From positions 1 through 22,180 of the forward strand of contig CAYQXI010000012.1 of the NCBI GenBank assembly GCA_964421575.1: a stretch of 22,180 bases of DNA. Reading direction: 5' to 3'. Position 1 is the stretch's first letter. Each line of letters opens with the position of its first letter. The DNA is from JAAOZN01 sp964421575 (GTDB lineage Archaea; Thermoproteota; Nitrososphaeria; Nitrososphaerales; JAAOZN01). Positions 1 to 7,478 of the stretch are shown in pieces. The translations under genes and the position numbers were made by a program. The notes under the pieces are model-generated. The model was given only the letters and a program-made list of their open reading frames with translations, searched no databases and had not been told where the DNA came from.

Positions 1-2
1 TT

Positions 3-1052
3 GAGGGTGCGGAAGAGATGTCTGGTGAAAGGTTCGCTGAAACCGTATTTAGGAGGAAGGTTAGCTGCACCAACTGTCCAGTCGCGTGTATTCATCTTGG
101 CTCTTTAACAAAGACCTTCGCACCCGAGCACGAGAGGGGTAGGACGGAGATCGTCAAGGAGGAGAGGCTGGGCGCATACAACTATGAACCCATGTTTGCT
201 CTAGGCTCCAACCTTGGGATAAGCAGCCCAAGCCGCATACTTGAACTCATCGACCTATGTGAAGACCTTGGGTTGGATGCTTTGATGACGGGCTCGGTTC
301 TGGCTTGGGTGACCGAGGCGTTCGAAAACGGGGTGTTGGATGAGAAGACGTTAGGGCTGAGGCCTAAGTGGGGCGACCCAGATAATGTCTACCCGCAGAT
401 TATCAAGAACATAGCCGAAGCCAAGACCCCCTTCTACACTAGACTCGCTCAAGGTGTGGCAAGGGCTGCGGAGAAATATGGGGGAAGGGACTTCGCAACC
501 TCATTAGGCGGTAACAGCCCAGCCGGATACGCTACAGGCTACGGGCACATAGTGGGCACACTCGTAGGCGCTAGACATTCCCATCTAAGTAACTCAGGCT
601 ACTCAATAGACCAGCAGATAATAGCTGGTAAGGCTAAGGTGGAGGATATCGCTGAGTTCCTTGTTAAGCAGGAGAATTGGCTCTATGTGCTGTACTCTCT
701 CGTAGCCTGCTACTTCGCCAGAGGCATCTATACCCCTGACGTTGTAGTAGAGGCTTTAGCGACTGTTGGAGTAAAGGTGAGTAGGGAGGATCTGGAGAGG
801 ATAGGTAGAGAGATCTTCCACAACCTCTATCGTTTTAAGATACAAGAGGGCTTCGATTTAGAGAAGGAGTATATACCCAAGCGCTTACGCGAATTAGACA
901 CACCTATCGGTAAGCTGGATCCGCAAACGTTAAAGAAGATAATCACACAATATATAGAATTGAGGGAGAAGGAGGGGTTAAGGATAAGGAGGAAGGAGGA
1001 GGGCTTAGCAGAACTCCTCTTACCTCAGAGTGATGGTGAGGAAAGGAGGTGA
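3..1052 (+). CDS. Aldehyde:ferredoxin oxidoreductase (AOR) family, C-terminal part
   Basis: Tungstopterin- and [4Fe-4S]-dependent oxidoreductase of the AOR family, which oxidises aldehydes (or related substrates) to acids with ferredoxin. The gene is cut by the window start: the frame is open to base 3, and family members are about 600 residues, so roughly the first 250 are missing. The ATG at 18 is internal. Counting from that Met, the cluster-binding C17-x2-C20-x3-C24 is present, as is a pterin motif D83-LGLD, and a late Cys (C231) sits where the fourth cluster ligand lies. The second pterin motif, usually DxxGLC, reads YSLVAC, so its Asp and Gly are lost. It is followed at 8 bp by the CooT-like gene. 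Family assignment is firm; the substrate is unknown. Confidence 0.85.
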   Translation, partial: EGAEEMSGERFAETVFRRKVSCTNCPVACIHLGSLTKTFAPEHERGRTEIVKEERLGAYNYEPMFALGSNLGISSPSRILELIDLCEDLGLDALMTGSVLAWVTEAFENGVLDEKTLGLRPKWGDPDNVYPQIIKNIAEAKTPFYTRLAQGVARAAEKYGGRDFATSLGGNSPAGYATGYGHIVGTLVGARHSHLSNSGYSIDQQIIAGKAKVEDIAEFLVKQENWLYVLYSLVACYFARGIYTPDVVVEALATVGVKVSREDLERIGREIFHNLYRFKIQEGFDLEKEYIPKRLRELDTPIGKLDPQTLKKIITQYIELREKEGLRIRRKEEGLAELLLPQSDGEERR

Positions 1053-1053
1053 T
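1042..1053 (+). promoter_or_regulatory. Strong Shine-Dalgarno site of the cooT-like gene
   Basis: AAAGGAGGTGAT is a near-perfect anti-16S match that overlaps the AOR stop codon. It sits about 8-11 nt before the TTG at 1061, which supports that start. The ATG at 1054 lies too close to the site and opens only a 4-codon frame. Confidence 0.7.
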
Positions 1054-1060
1054 ATGTTAG

Positions 1061-1408
1061 TTGTGTGAACTGAAGGTGACGCTGAAGGAAGACGGCAAAC
1101 TAACCGAGGTCGCTGAGGACGTGGTATATGTTAAGCTATCTGCGCAGAATCTGATACTGAAAGATGTCTTGGGCAGATCGAAGATCGTCGAAGACGCTTT
1201 AATCGAGGAGCTCGACATATCAAAAGAGCACCTAACCCTTGTTAAAGCACCCCTACTAACCAAAGCGGCTAAGTTTCTAAGCCTCTACAACGCAGCGCTA
1301 TCCTCAGGTAAGTACGATCAGAGTATAGAGGCGGCTTGGGAAGAAGTTAAAGCAGAAGGCGATAGGTGCATCAGAGAGGCTTGGGCAAAACTAGGTAGTA
1401 AGCGTTGA
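1061..1408 (+). CDS. CooT-like nickel-binding protein with C-terminal extension
   Basis: 115 residues. The N-terminal ~65 residues resemble CooT: an MC start (Cys2, the nickel ligand in CooT), a run of alternating beta strands, and a DVLGRSKIVED-type segment matching the usual 'd-lfGe...v' pattern. In Rhodospirillum rubrum CooT is a small nickel-binding accessory protein for CO dehydrogenase. Here about 50 extra residues follow (from 'APLLTKAAKF'), predicted helical and ending in basic residues, which typical CooT (~65 aa) lacks. Start TTG with a strong Shine-Dalgarno site. The stop overlaps the next TTG start (TTGA), implying translational coupling with the CooC-like ATPase, which supports a nickel-related role. 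The role is inferred from the fold-like pattern and the neighbours. Confidence 0.65.
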   Translation: MCELKVTLKEDGKLTEVAEDVVYVKLSAQNLILKDVLGRSKIVEDALIEELDISKEHLTLVKAPLLTKAAKFLSLYNAALSSGKYDQSIEAAWEEVKAEGDRCIREAWAKLGSKR

Positions 1409-2196
1409 CCGTCTCGATAGCTGTTACTGGGAAAGGAGGGGTTGGTAAGACAACAATAGCAGCCCTTCTCATCAAAGTTTTACATGAAGAAACAGGTGAA
1501 GTAATCCTAGCCGTAGACGCGGACCCAAACTCAAACCTCCACGAGGCTCTTGGTATTGAAGCTGGTAAGAGCATAGGTGAGATACGTGAAGAATTGCTGA
1601 AATTAGGCGACAAGATACCACCTGAGCAAGGTAAAGCAGACTACCTTGAGGGGCTTATCGAAAGCGCGAGGGTGGAGGGGGAGTGTTTTGATCTAATCAG
1701 CATGGGTAGGCCTGAAGGGCCGGGCTGCTACTGCTACGTCAACCACCTCTTAAGAAAGGTCTTAGACAAGGTTAGTGGGCGATATAAGTTCGTAGTTATA
1801 GATGCTGAAGCTGGGTTAGAACACTTCAGCAGAAGAACGACAAGAGACGTAGATATTCTGCTCGTAGTCTCAGATCCAACTGCAAGAGGGTTTATGACCG
1901 CCAAGAGGGTTAAGGAACTCGTTGCTGAGCTGAACACGAAGTTCGGGAAAATGTACTTAGTGGTTAACCGTGTGCCAGAAGGCTTAGAAGACAAGGTGCT
2001 TAAGGAGGCCTCTAAAGTAGGGATAGAATGTATAGCGCTAATACCTGAAGACGAGCTCGTCGCAAAGTTCGATCTAGAAGGCAGACCGCTTACAGATCTC
2101 CCAAAAGAATCTAAGGCATATAAAGCCATAGCATCATTAACAAAGAAACTTCCACTTAGAGAGACTGAGAAGACACTCTGGTGGGAGAAGATTTGA
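1405..2196 (+). CDS. cooC: CooC-like nickel-insertion ATPase (first copy)
   Basis: P-loop ATPase of the SIMIBI/MinD class, 263 residues, similar to CooC, which uses ATP to load nickel into the CO dehydrogenase cluster. Visible: deviant Walker A GKGGVGKTT (9-17), the DADPNSN switch region (38-44), the nickel-binding C108-Y-C110 in the characteristic GRPEGPGCYCYVN context, and VIDAEAGLEH (131-140). All key CooC residues are intact. Start TTG overlaps the cooT-like stop by 4 bp, and the 3' end overlaps the next ATPase by 16 bp, so translation is probably coupled. No CO dehydrogenase gene is in the window, so the client enzyme must lie elsewhere. Confidence 0.88.
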   Translation: MTVSIAVTGKGGVGKTTIAALLIKVLHEETGEVILAVDADPNSNLHEALGIEAGKSIGEIREELLKLGDKIPPEQGKADYLEGLIESARVEGECFDLISMGRPEGPGCYCYVNHLLRKVLDKVSGRYKFVVIDAEAGLEHFSRRTTRDVDILLVVSDPTARGFMTAKRVKELVAELNTKFGKMYLVVNRVPEGLEDKVLKEASKVGIECIALIPEDELVAKFDLEGRPLTDLPKESKAYKAIASLTKKLPLRETEKTLWWEKI

Positions 2197-2987
2197 AGGT
2201 AGCGGTCGCTGGCAAGGGGGGCGTAGGCAAGACTACAATAAGCGGCGTATTAGCTAGGTTGATGGCGCGCCGAGGATCTAAAGTTCTTGCTATAGACGCT
2301 GACCCTGCGATGAACCTCTGGGTATCACTCGGCATACCAAAAGAAGCTTTAGCAAACATCATACCACTGTCTGAAAACGAGGATCTAATAGAGGAGCGGA
2401 CAGGCGCAAGACCGGGCTCAATAGGAGCGGTCTTCAGCCTAACACCCAAGGTGAGCGACATAGCAGAAAAATACGGCATAAAAGGCCCAGATGGTGTCAC
2501 ACTACTAGTCCTTGGAACAGTTAAGGCAGCCGGAGGTGGTTGCATGTGTCCAGCTAACGCCCTTCTAAAAGCGCTGCTCCGCCATCTACTACTAGACAGA
2601 AAGGATGTTGTAATCGTAGATATGGAGGCTGGTTTAGAGCACCTTGGCAGAGGCGTAGTAAAAGGTGTTGACGCTCTTCTGGCGGTCGTTGAGCCGAGCT
2701 ACCGAGCTATCGAAACCGCCGCCAGGGTGAAGAAGCTCGCACAAGATCTTGGCGTGAAGCGGATATATGCGGTTGGGAATAAGATAGGGCGTGCTGAAGA
2801 AGAGCTCTTTATCAGACGAGAGGCGGAGAAAGCTGGGCTTGACCTATTGGCAGCGATCCCCCTAGACCAAGCTGTACCTCAAGCTGAGTTGGCGGGTCTG
2901 TCGCCTATAGATTATGCGCCTCAGTCAGAAGTGGTCAAGGCGATAGAAGGATTAGGTATGCGGCTCAGAGAGATAGTGGTCAGCTGA
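2181..2987 (+). CDS. CooC-like nickel-insertion ATPase (second, divergent copy)
   Basis: 268-residue P-loop ATPase, paralogous to the gene just upstream. Walker A GKGGVGKTT (11-19), DADPAMN (39-45), C121-M-C123 within GGGCMCPANALL, and DMEAGLEHLGRG (147-158). The CxC nickel motif and catalytic residues are intact, but the surroundings differ from copy one (AAGGGCMCP against PEGPGCYCY), so the two probably serve different clients or form a heteromer. Start GTG at 2181 lies inside the upstream gene. The pair follows a CooT-like gene, a nickel-maturation context. The nucleotidyltransferase-like gene follows after 10 bp. Confidence 0.85.
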   Translation: MGEDLKVAVAGKGGVGKTTISGVLARLMARRGSKVLAIDADPAMNLWVSLGIPKEALANIIPLSENEDLIEERTGARPGSIGAVFSLTPKVSDIAEKYGIKGPDGVTLLVLGTVKAAGGGCMCPANALLKALLRHLLLDRKDVVIVDMEAGLEHLGRGVVKGVDALLAVVEPSYRAIETAARVKKLAQDLGVKRIYAVGNKIGRAEEELFIRREAEKAGLDLLAAIPLDQAVPQAELAGLSPIDYAPQSEVVKAIEGLGMRLREIVVS

Positions 2988-2997
2988 AAAGAGAGCT

Positions 2998-4014
2998 ATG
3001 CTTAAGGGTAGAGAAGGCGACTTCATAGAGTTAGACGACGGCTCTATATTCGAAATTAAGGGGCTAAGCCAACCACCTCACGGCGTGATAGCTTATCCAC
3101 GCTACATACCAGATGAGAGAGGTGAGCGGTCAAAAGAAGGAAGAAGATACCGCAAGCTCCACACCATTAAAGATAAAGAAGAGTTCCTTAGAAGCCGCTT
3201 CTCAGAATACTACACGTTTGACCCTTACTTTCAGAGGATGCTCCCCATTATACCTTGGAGCAGAGTAGTTAAACACTACACACCCCAGCACACCGTAACT
3301 GAACTCTTAGCGACCCAAAACTTAGCTGGTTTGAGGGTGAAGGCACTGCGCTTCCTTAGATGCGTAGCAGAGATAGCAGATGTCCCATTAGAGAGGTTGG
3401 GTATCTCAGGCTCCATAATGCTCGGATTAGAGGGCGAGGGCTCTGATATAGATCTTGTAGTCTATGGCTTAAGAGAAAGCCGGAAGGTTAGGGCGGCGAT
3501 ACTTAAAGCTATGGCTGAGGGAATGCTCATACGGAGGCTTACAGGAGAGCGTCTAAAAGACCTCTACTTATCAAGATCCAAAGATACGCAGATGAGCTAC
3601 GAAGATTTTGTAAAAGTAGAGGAGAGGAAGAGTAACCAAGGTATCTTCGAGGACACACCCTTCTTCATCAGATACCTCAAAGACTGGGGCGAAGTAGATG
3701 AAAAATACGGAGAGTGCCAGATTAGAAGGTTAGGCTACGCAAAGATAACAGCAGAAGTGCTCGATGCGACTCAAGCACACCTCACACCAGCAATCTACCT
3801 TCTAAAAGATGTTCGCGTGCTCTCAGGACCAAGTTGGCTCACAGTCGATAGGCTGATCACTTGGCGAGGTAGGTTTGCTGAGCAGGCTTGCGAAGGCGAA
3901 GCCATCGTCGCCAAAGGATATGTTGAAGAATATTTGCACAAAGGCGGTGTGCTGAGGCAGATGGTTGTAGGAGAGGGGCGTGGAGATACAATCCTACCGA
4001 TCTTCCGAAGGTAA
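2998..4014 (+). CDS. Predicted nucleotidyltransferase, pol beta superfamily-like
   Basis: 338 residues. The core motif is GISGS (135-139) followed by SDIDLVVYG with D150-x-D152, which matches the hG[GS]...[DE]h[DE] active site of pol beta-type nucleotidyltransferases and the archaeal 'predicted nucleotidyltransferase' group (COG1665-like). The N-terminal ~130 residues (ELDDGSIFEIKG, then AYPRYIPDERG) and the C-terminal ~150 are not assigned by eye. Start ATG is 10 bp after cooC copy two, apparently the last gene of the operon. It overlaps the convergent gene at 3994 by 21 bp. A toxin/antitoxin role seems unlikely at this length. Substrate unknown. Confidence 0.65.
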   Translation: MLKGREGDFIELDDGSIFEIKGLSQPPHGVIAYPRYIPDERGERSKEGRRYRKLHTIKDKEEFLRSRFSEYYTFDPYFQRMLPIIPWSRVVKHYTPQHTVTELLATQNLAGLRVKALRFLRCVAEIADVPLERLGISGSIMLGLEGEGSDIDLVVYGLRESRKVRAAILKAMAEGMLIRRLTGERLKDLYLSRSKDTQMSYEDFVKVEERKSNQGIFEDTPFFIRYLKDWGEVDEKYGECQIRRLGYAKITAEVLDATQAHLTPAIYLLKDVRVLSGPSWLTVDRLITWRGRFAEQACEGEAIVAKGYVEEYLHKGGVLRQMVVGEGRGDTILPIFRR

Positions 4015-4386
4015 GTAGATGCGTTCTTCACAGCTCTCAGCATAAGGTCTAATGTGGTTATAGTTTCTCTCAAAAACAAGGCGTGGGTTAAGCTTATGGA
4101 GCACATACTTACACACTGGCTCAGAAACAACCTTGCAAGCTAGCTTTGTGTCAACCTTCAGCCTAAGTGAGAGCTCCAGAATCAGGCAGCGGTTCCTGCA
4201 GTGTGTAACAAGTTCTTGCTCGTCGAGTTTTATAACTTCGACATCACGCTTATCCAACCTAAGGAAGTCTAGGTAGAAGAGCTTAAGGATGTCGGTTGTC
4301 GTCTCAACCCTTCGGCGCCTTAAACACCACAACCAAGCATAAAGGTAAAACAGATACTTAGCTACAACCAAAATACACATCCTCAA
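3994..4386 (-). CDS. Conserved-looking Cys-rich hypothetical protein
   Basis: 130 residues, function not recognised. Start TTG at 4386 or, better, ATG at 4380. The N-terminal ~25 residues are aromatic and hydrophobic, possibly a helix that packs rather than a true membrane span, and end in RRRR. The rest is charged, with Cys at 63, 67, 84, 92 and 119 and a C-terminal HIRPYAESCEE segment (111-121) that looks like a constrained motif. The Cys pattern could bind metal or an Fe-S cluster, but this is inference. Its 3' end overlaps the convergent nucleotidyltransferase by 21 bp. Reasons to think it real: it is the only long frame over 4015-4386 and its composition is protein-like. Confidence 0.6.
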   Translation of the reverse strand: MRMCILVVAKYLFYLYAWLWCLRRRRVETTTDILKLFYLDFLRLDKRDVEVIKLDEQELVTHCRNRCLILELSLRLKVDTKLACKVVSEPVCKYVLHKLNPRLVFERNYNHIRPYAESCEERIYLPSEDR

Positions 4387-4392
4387 TTAACC

Positions 4393-4406
4393 CTGACTAT
4401 ATACCC
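4393..4406 (-). promoter_or_regulatory. Possible TATA box for the Cys-rich gene
   Basis: GTATATAG on the minus strand, about 20 bp upstream of the ATG at 4380. A second candidate, GATATAAAAG at 4429-4438, lies about 45 bp upstream. The closer one would leave no leader. The two cannot be separated by eye. Confidence 0.3.
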
Positions 4407-4477
4407 AACAAGCAGCTAGCTTTTATATCATGTGCCAGTCCTTTTCTATGATTGTATCATGATGCTCACGGTCAAGA

Positions 4478-4490
4478 TGGGTTTAAACCA
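4478..4490 (+). promoter_or_regulatory. TATA-like promoter of the tRNA methyltransferase
   Basis: GGGTTTAAACC (core TTTAAA at about 4482-4487) lies some 40 bp before the start codon, consistent with a short 5' leader. It is also palindromic. Moderate support only. Confidence 0.3.
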
Positions 4491-4523
4491 GTTGCCGTCC
4501 ATTAGCGATGCTTAACACCGCTA

Positions 4524-5675
4524 GTGGTGATGCGGAAAGTGGAGTTTTTCGCAACCACCAGCCCCGGGTTAGAAGACTTGGTTTGCCGTGAAATAGAGAA
4601 GCTTACTGGAGGAAACGCAGTCCCGGATGTAGCGAAGGTCTTCTTCAAGACGGAGATCAAAAACCTTTACCTCTTACATCTAAAAGCATCTATGCTGAAC
4701 AAAATCTTCATCGCGCTTTGTAGAGAGCGCTTCACGAAGCTTGATGACCTATATAGACTAGCGAGGGGTGTTGACTACGGATGGATAATCGACAAAGATC
4801 AATCCTTTGCGGTTAGAAGTGAGAGGATAGGTGTCCACGACTTCACAAGCATGGATATCTCAAGGGTCGTCGGTCAAGCCGTAATAGATTCGTATCAAGA
4901 AGCATACAAAACAAAGCTTAAAGTGAACCTAGATGAACCAGATGTTGAAATATACGCCTTAGTCAGAAACGACGAATTTGTTTTAGGCGTCAATACAACT
5001 GGTGTATCCTTACACAAAAGAGGCTACAAAGTGTATGACCACCCAGCTGCGCTAAAGCCTACCATAGCCTCAGCCATGCTTGAGATAGCCGAATGGCCTA
5101 ATGGAGAGAGCCTAATAGATCCTATGTGCGGCGGAGCCACCATACCAATAGAAGCCGCTTTCAAAGCGTATAATATCCCTCCGAACTATCTTAGGAGAGA
5201 TTTTGCGTTTCTAAAACTAAAGTTCTTCTCAAAAAAAGAGTCCGAAGAAATGAGAGAAAAAATCTTAAGCCAAGTAAAAACGGATTGCTCTCTCAAAATC
5301 TTTGGCATGGAAAAATATGCACACCACCTACAAGGCGCTATAAGAAACGCGGAGAAAGCTGGCGTGTTAAAGGCTATAAGGTTTATTTGGGGAGATGCAA
5401 CAATATCGGAGCATTATCCAAAAGAAGCTTTAACTTATATTGTAGTAAACCCACCCTACGGAATCCGGATGGTTCCACGTGGAAGTCCGAAGGGACTCTA
5501 TATTAGCTTCATAAAAGCCCTCAAAAAAGTGGTTCTGGACGGAACCTTGGTCTTAATCTCAGGAGCCTACAAGAGGTTTGAGGAAGCTGCAAACGAATGT
5601 GGTTTAGAAATCGCTGAAGCAAGAATGGTTTCTCACGGAAACCTAAGTGCAAAGATATTCAAATGCAGAATCTAG
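4524..5675 (+). CDS. THUMP-domain tRNA (guanine-N2) methyltransferase, Trm14/TrmN type
   Basis: 383 residues. The N-terminal ~170 form a ferredoxin-like plus THUMP module (FFATTSPGLEDLVCREI start, VRNDEFVLGVNTTGVSLHKRGY end). The C-terminal Rossmann methyltransferase has a SAM loop DPMCGGATIPIEA (199-211) and the catalytic NPPYG (309-313), typical of N2-guanine modification. Trm14/TrmN enzymes make m2G at position 6 of tRNA. Start GTG at 4524 or ATG at 4530; the ATG is equally plausible. It appears monocistronic, with TATA-like sequence near 4482. Length is normal for the family. Exact target position is not fixed by sequence alone. Confidence 0.85.
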   Translation: MVMRKVEFFATTSPGLEDLVCREIEKLTGGNAVPDVAKVFFKTEIKNLYLLHLKASMLNKIFIALCRERFTKLDDLYRLARGVDYGWIIDKDQSFAVRSERIGVHDFTSMDISRVVGQAVIDSYQEAYKTKLKVNLDEPDVEIYALVRNDEFVLGVNTTGVSLHKRGYKVYDHPAALKPTIASAMLEIAEWPNGESLIDPMCGGATIPIEAAFKAYNIPPNYLRRDFAFLKLKFFSKKESEEMREKILSQVKTDCSLKIFGMEKYAHHLQGAIRNAEKAGVLKAIRFIWGDATISEHYPKEALTYIVVNPPYGIRMVPRGSPKGLYISFIKALKKVVLDGTLVLISGAYKRFEEAANECGLEIAEARMVSHGNLSAKIFKCRI

Positions 5676-6040
5676 GGAAAAGACAACCTCTGCTCGCATA
5701 CAAGGTTTAACCCTGCGTGATAATAACATCATTGCCTTAGGCTGTGTCTGCTGCAGTTCATTTTAACTACGTTGTGAATTTCTTTCAGCACTAACCTTTC
5801 CTTTATTTTGCTAATCAATGGCGTTAAAAGTGCAGATCTGATATGTCCCAACCCAATACTTCTGGTGTTAGTTCATATTATGTTCGAAGTATATCTGTTA
5901 GTGCAAAACTCGCCATATGGGATGCTTGGCTAGGTTTCCAAAACATTATCCTGCCGTGGAATCGCTGCGTAAAGTATATAAAGGGTTAGGATGGTCGAAG
6001 TATGAGGGTTGCCGGGAGTTATTCTTGTGAATGAAAAGGG
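5676..6040. other. Intergenic region, 365 bp, upstream of livG
   Basis: I see no credible gene. It is AT-richer than its neighbours and full of stops in all frames. The only clear element is the TATA box at 5974-5983. The 10-mer TTAGTTCATA at 5868-5877 also occurs upstream of livH at 9504-9513. Confidence 0.5.
5974..5983 (+). promoter_or_regulatory. TATA box of the livGF operon
   Basis: GTATATAAAG, preceded by a purine-containing stretch (CGTAAA) that could act as BRE. Transcription would start near 6005, giving a leader of about 35 nt that includes the AAAAGGG ribosome site before the ATG at 6041. Confidence 0.65.
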
Positions 6041-6787
6041 ATGGATGGTCAGATGGTTTTACTAGAAGGCATAAAAATAAGCAAGCGGTTCGGAGGTCTG
6101 TTTGCTCTGCGTGAGGTTGATTTTTGCATCTACACCAATGAGATTCTTGGTTTAATAGGTCCTAATGGGGCAGGTAAGACAACGCTCTTTAATGTTATAA
6201 CAGGTGAATATCCCCCTACATCTGGTACTGTTAGATTTGATGGCGTGAACATAACTGGTTTAAAGCCGTATGAAATTTGTAAACTGGGTATTGCTAGAAC
6301 ATTTCAGACCCCTAAACCTTTTTCGCAGATGAGCGTGTATGAAAATGTGCTTGCAGCTTCAATTTTCGGACGTAGCAAATCTAAGAAATCTTCTAACATT
6401 CAATCTGAAATCAACCAGCTACTTGATAGGTTCTCGCTGACAAATAAGAAGATGGTTCCAGCTTCAGAGTTACCTCTCTACGAGCAGAGACTTCTCGAGA
6501 TTGCTAGGGCATTGGCTACCAAGCCCAAACTTTTGCTGTTAGATGAGGTGATGGCTGGTTTGAATCCTAAGGAAACTATTCAAGCGAGTAATATTATTCA
6601 GCAGCTACGTGAAGACGGTATTACAATTTTCATAATTGAGCATAACATGCGTGCGCTCATGAGGCTATCGGACCGCCTTCTCGTGCTCAATCAGGGAATG
6701 AAGATAGCTGAGGGTAAACCAGAGGAGGTAAGTAAGAATACATCAGTTATAGAGGCTTATCTTGGTGAGGAATATGTTAGAGGTTAA
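6041..6787 (+). CDS. livG: LivG-type ABC transporter ATPase
   Basis: 248-residue cytoplasmic ATPase of the LIV (branched-chain amino acid / amide) importer family. Walker A GPNGAGKTT (40-48) and Walker B LLLLDEVMAGLNP are intact, and the LivG-typical TFQTPKPF and LLEIARAL segments are present. The ABC signature, usually L-S-x-G-Q-Q, reads LPLYEQ, so both the Ser and the Gly that contact ATP are missing. LivF has a normal LSGGEQ. Start ATG at 6041 with AAAAGGG upstream; ATG at 6053 is an alternative. It overlaps livF by 14 bp, so the two are coupled. The transported solute cannot be told. Confidence 0.88.
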   Translation: MDGQMVLLEGIKISKRFGGLFALREVDFCIYTNEILGLIGPNGAGKTTLFNVITGEYPPTSGTVRFDGVNITGLKPYEICKLGIARTFQTPKPFSQMSVYENVLAASIFGRSKSKKSSNIQSEINQLLDRFSLTNKKMVPASELPLYEQRLLEIARALATKPKLLLLDEVMAGLNPKETIQASNIIQQLREDGITIFIIEHNMRALMRLSDRLLVLNQGMKIAEGKPEEVSKNTSVIEAYLGEEYVRG

Positions 6788-7478
6788 AGAGTTAAATGTT
6801 ATGAGAGGTCGTCTACAAGTTATCTGGGATGTTTCCATCAACGTAAAAGACGGTGAAATAGTGGCTTTAATTGGGTCTAATGGTGCTGGGAAGACTACGC
6901 TTCTAAGTACCATAGCTGGGCTTCTTAAACCATATTCTGGCACCATCCTTTTCCGAAATATAAAGATCTCTGGGCTACCGCCCTACACAATCGTGAATCT
7001 AGGAATCTCCTTCGTGCCTGAAGACAGAAAACTGTTTGCTAACTGCTCCGTTCGCGAAAACTTGTTGCTCGGAGCATACAGTTCGCGGGCTAAAGGTCAT
7101 AAAAAAGATATGCTTGAAACAATTTATCAAATATTTCCAAGATTGAAGGAAAGGGAAAAACAGCTAGCAAGCACCTTAAGCGGTGGAGAGCAGAGAATGT
7201 TAACGATAGCACGGAGCCTTATGTCTAATCCTGAACTGCTGCTTGTAGATGAACCTTCACAGGGTTTATCGCCGAAGATGGCATCTGAAGTGTTTAGAAC
7301 TTTAGAGAAACTTAAGGAGCGTGGCATTAGTATTTTATTGGCTGAACAGAATATCTACTACGCTCTGAAAATTGCTGACAGAGCTTATGTGATGGAGGTT
7401 GGGAAGGTTACTCTAGAGGGAAAGAGCTCCGATCTTCTAGCGAATAGTCACGTTAAGGAAGCTTTCTTGGGGCTTTAA
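6774..7478 (+). CDS. livF: LivF-type ABC transporter ATPase
   Basis: Second ATPase of the same importer, 234 residues from ATG at 6774. This start fits the usual LivF opening MLEVxxLNV; GTG at 6765 and TTG at 6762 lie in the same frame. Walker A GSNGAGKTT (34-42), signature LSGGEQ (135-140), Walker B LLLVDEPSQGLSP, and the late His replaced in context LAEQN as usual for LivF. It would pair with LivG on the two permeases. The start lies inside livG, and the stop overlaps the convergent livM by 26 bp. Confidence 0.9.
   Translation: MLEVKELNVMRGRLQVIWDVSINVKDGEIVALIGSNGAGKTTLLSTIAGLLKPYSGTILFRNIKISGLPPYTIVNLGISFVPEDRKLFANCSVRENLLLGAYSSRAKGHKKDMLETIYQIFPRLKEREKQLASTLSGGEQRMLTIARSLMSNPELLLVDEPSQGLSPKMASEVFRTLEKLKERGISILLAEQNIYYALKIADRAYVMEVGKVTLEGKSSDLLANSHVKEAFLGL

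Noticed and set aside
18..20. ATG at 18 as the true start of the AOR-like gene
   Set aside because: The frame is open upstream, the cluster motif comes only 17 residues later, and the family is about 600 residues.
1734..2129. Long minus-strand frame opposite cooC
   Set aside because: Frame shadow of a strongly recognised gene, with Ser/Leu-rich low-quality sequence.
4478..4490. GGGTTTAAACC as an operator palindrome
   Set aside because: Short, and better explained as a TATA-type promoter.
5868..5877. TTAGTTCATA shared by livG and livH upstream regions
   Set aside because: Ten bases shared between two spacers totalling about 800 bp could be chance; kept only as a note, not as a motif.
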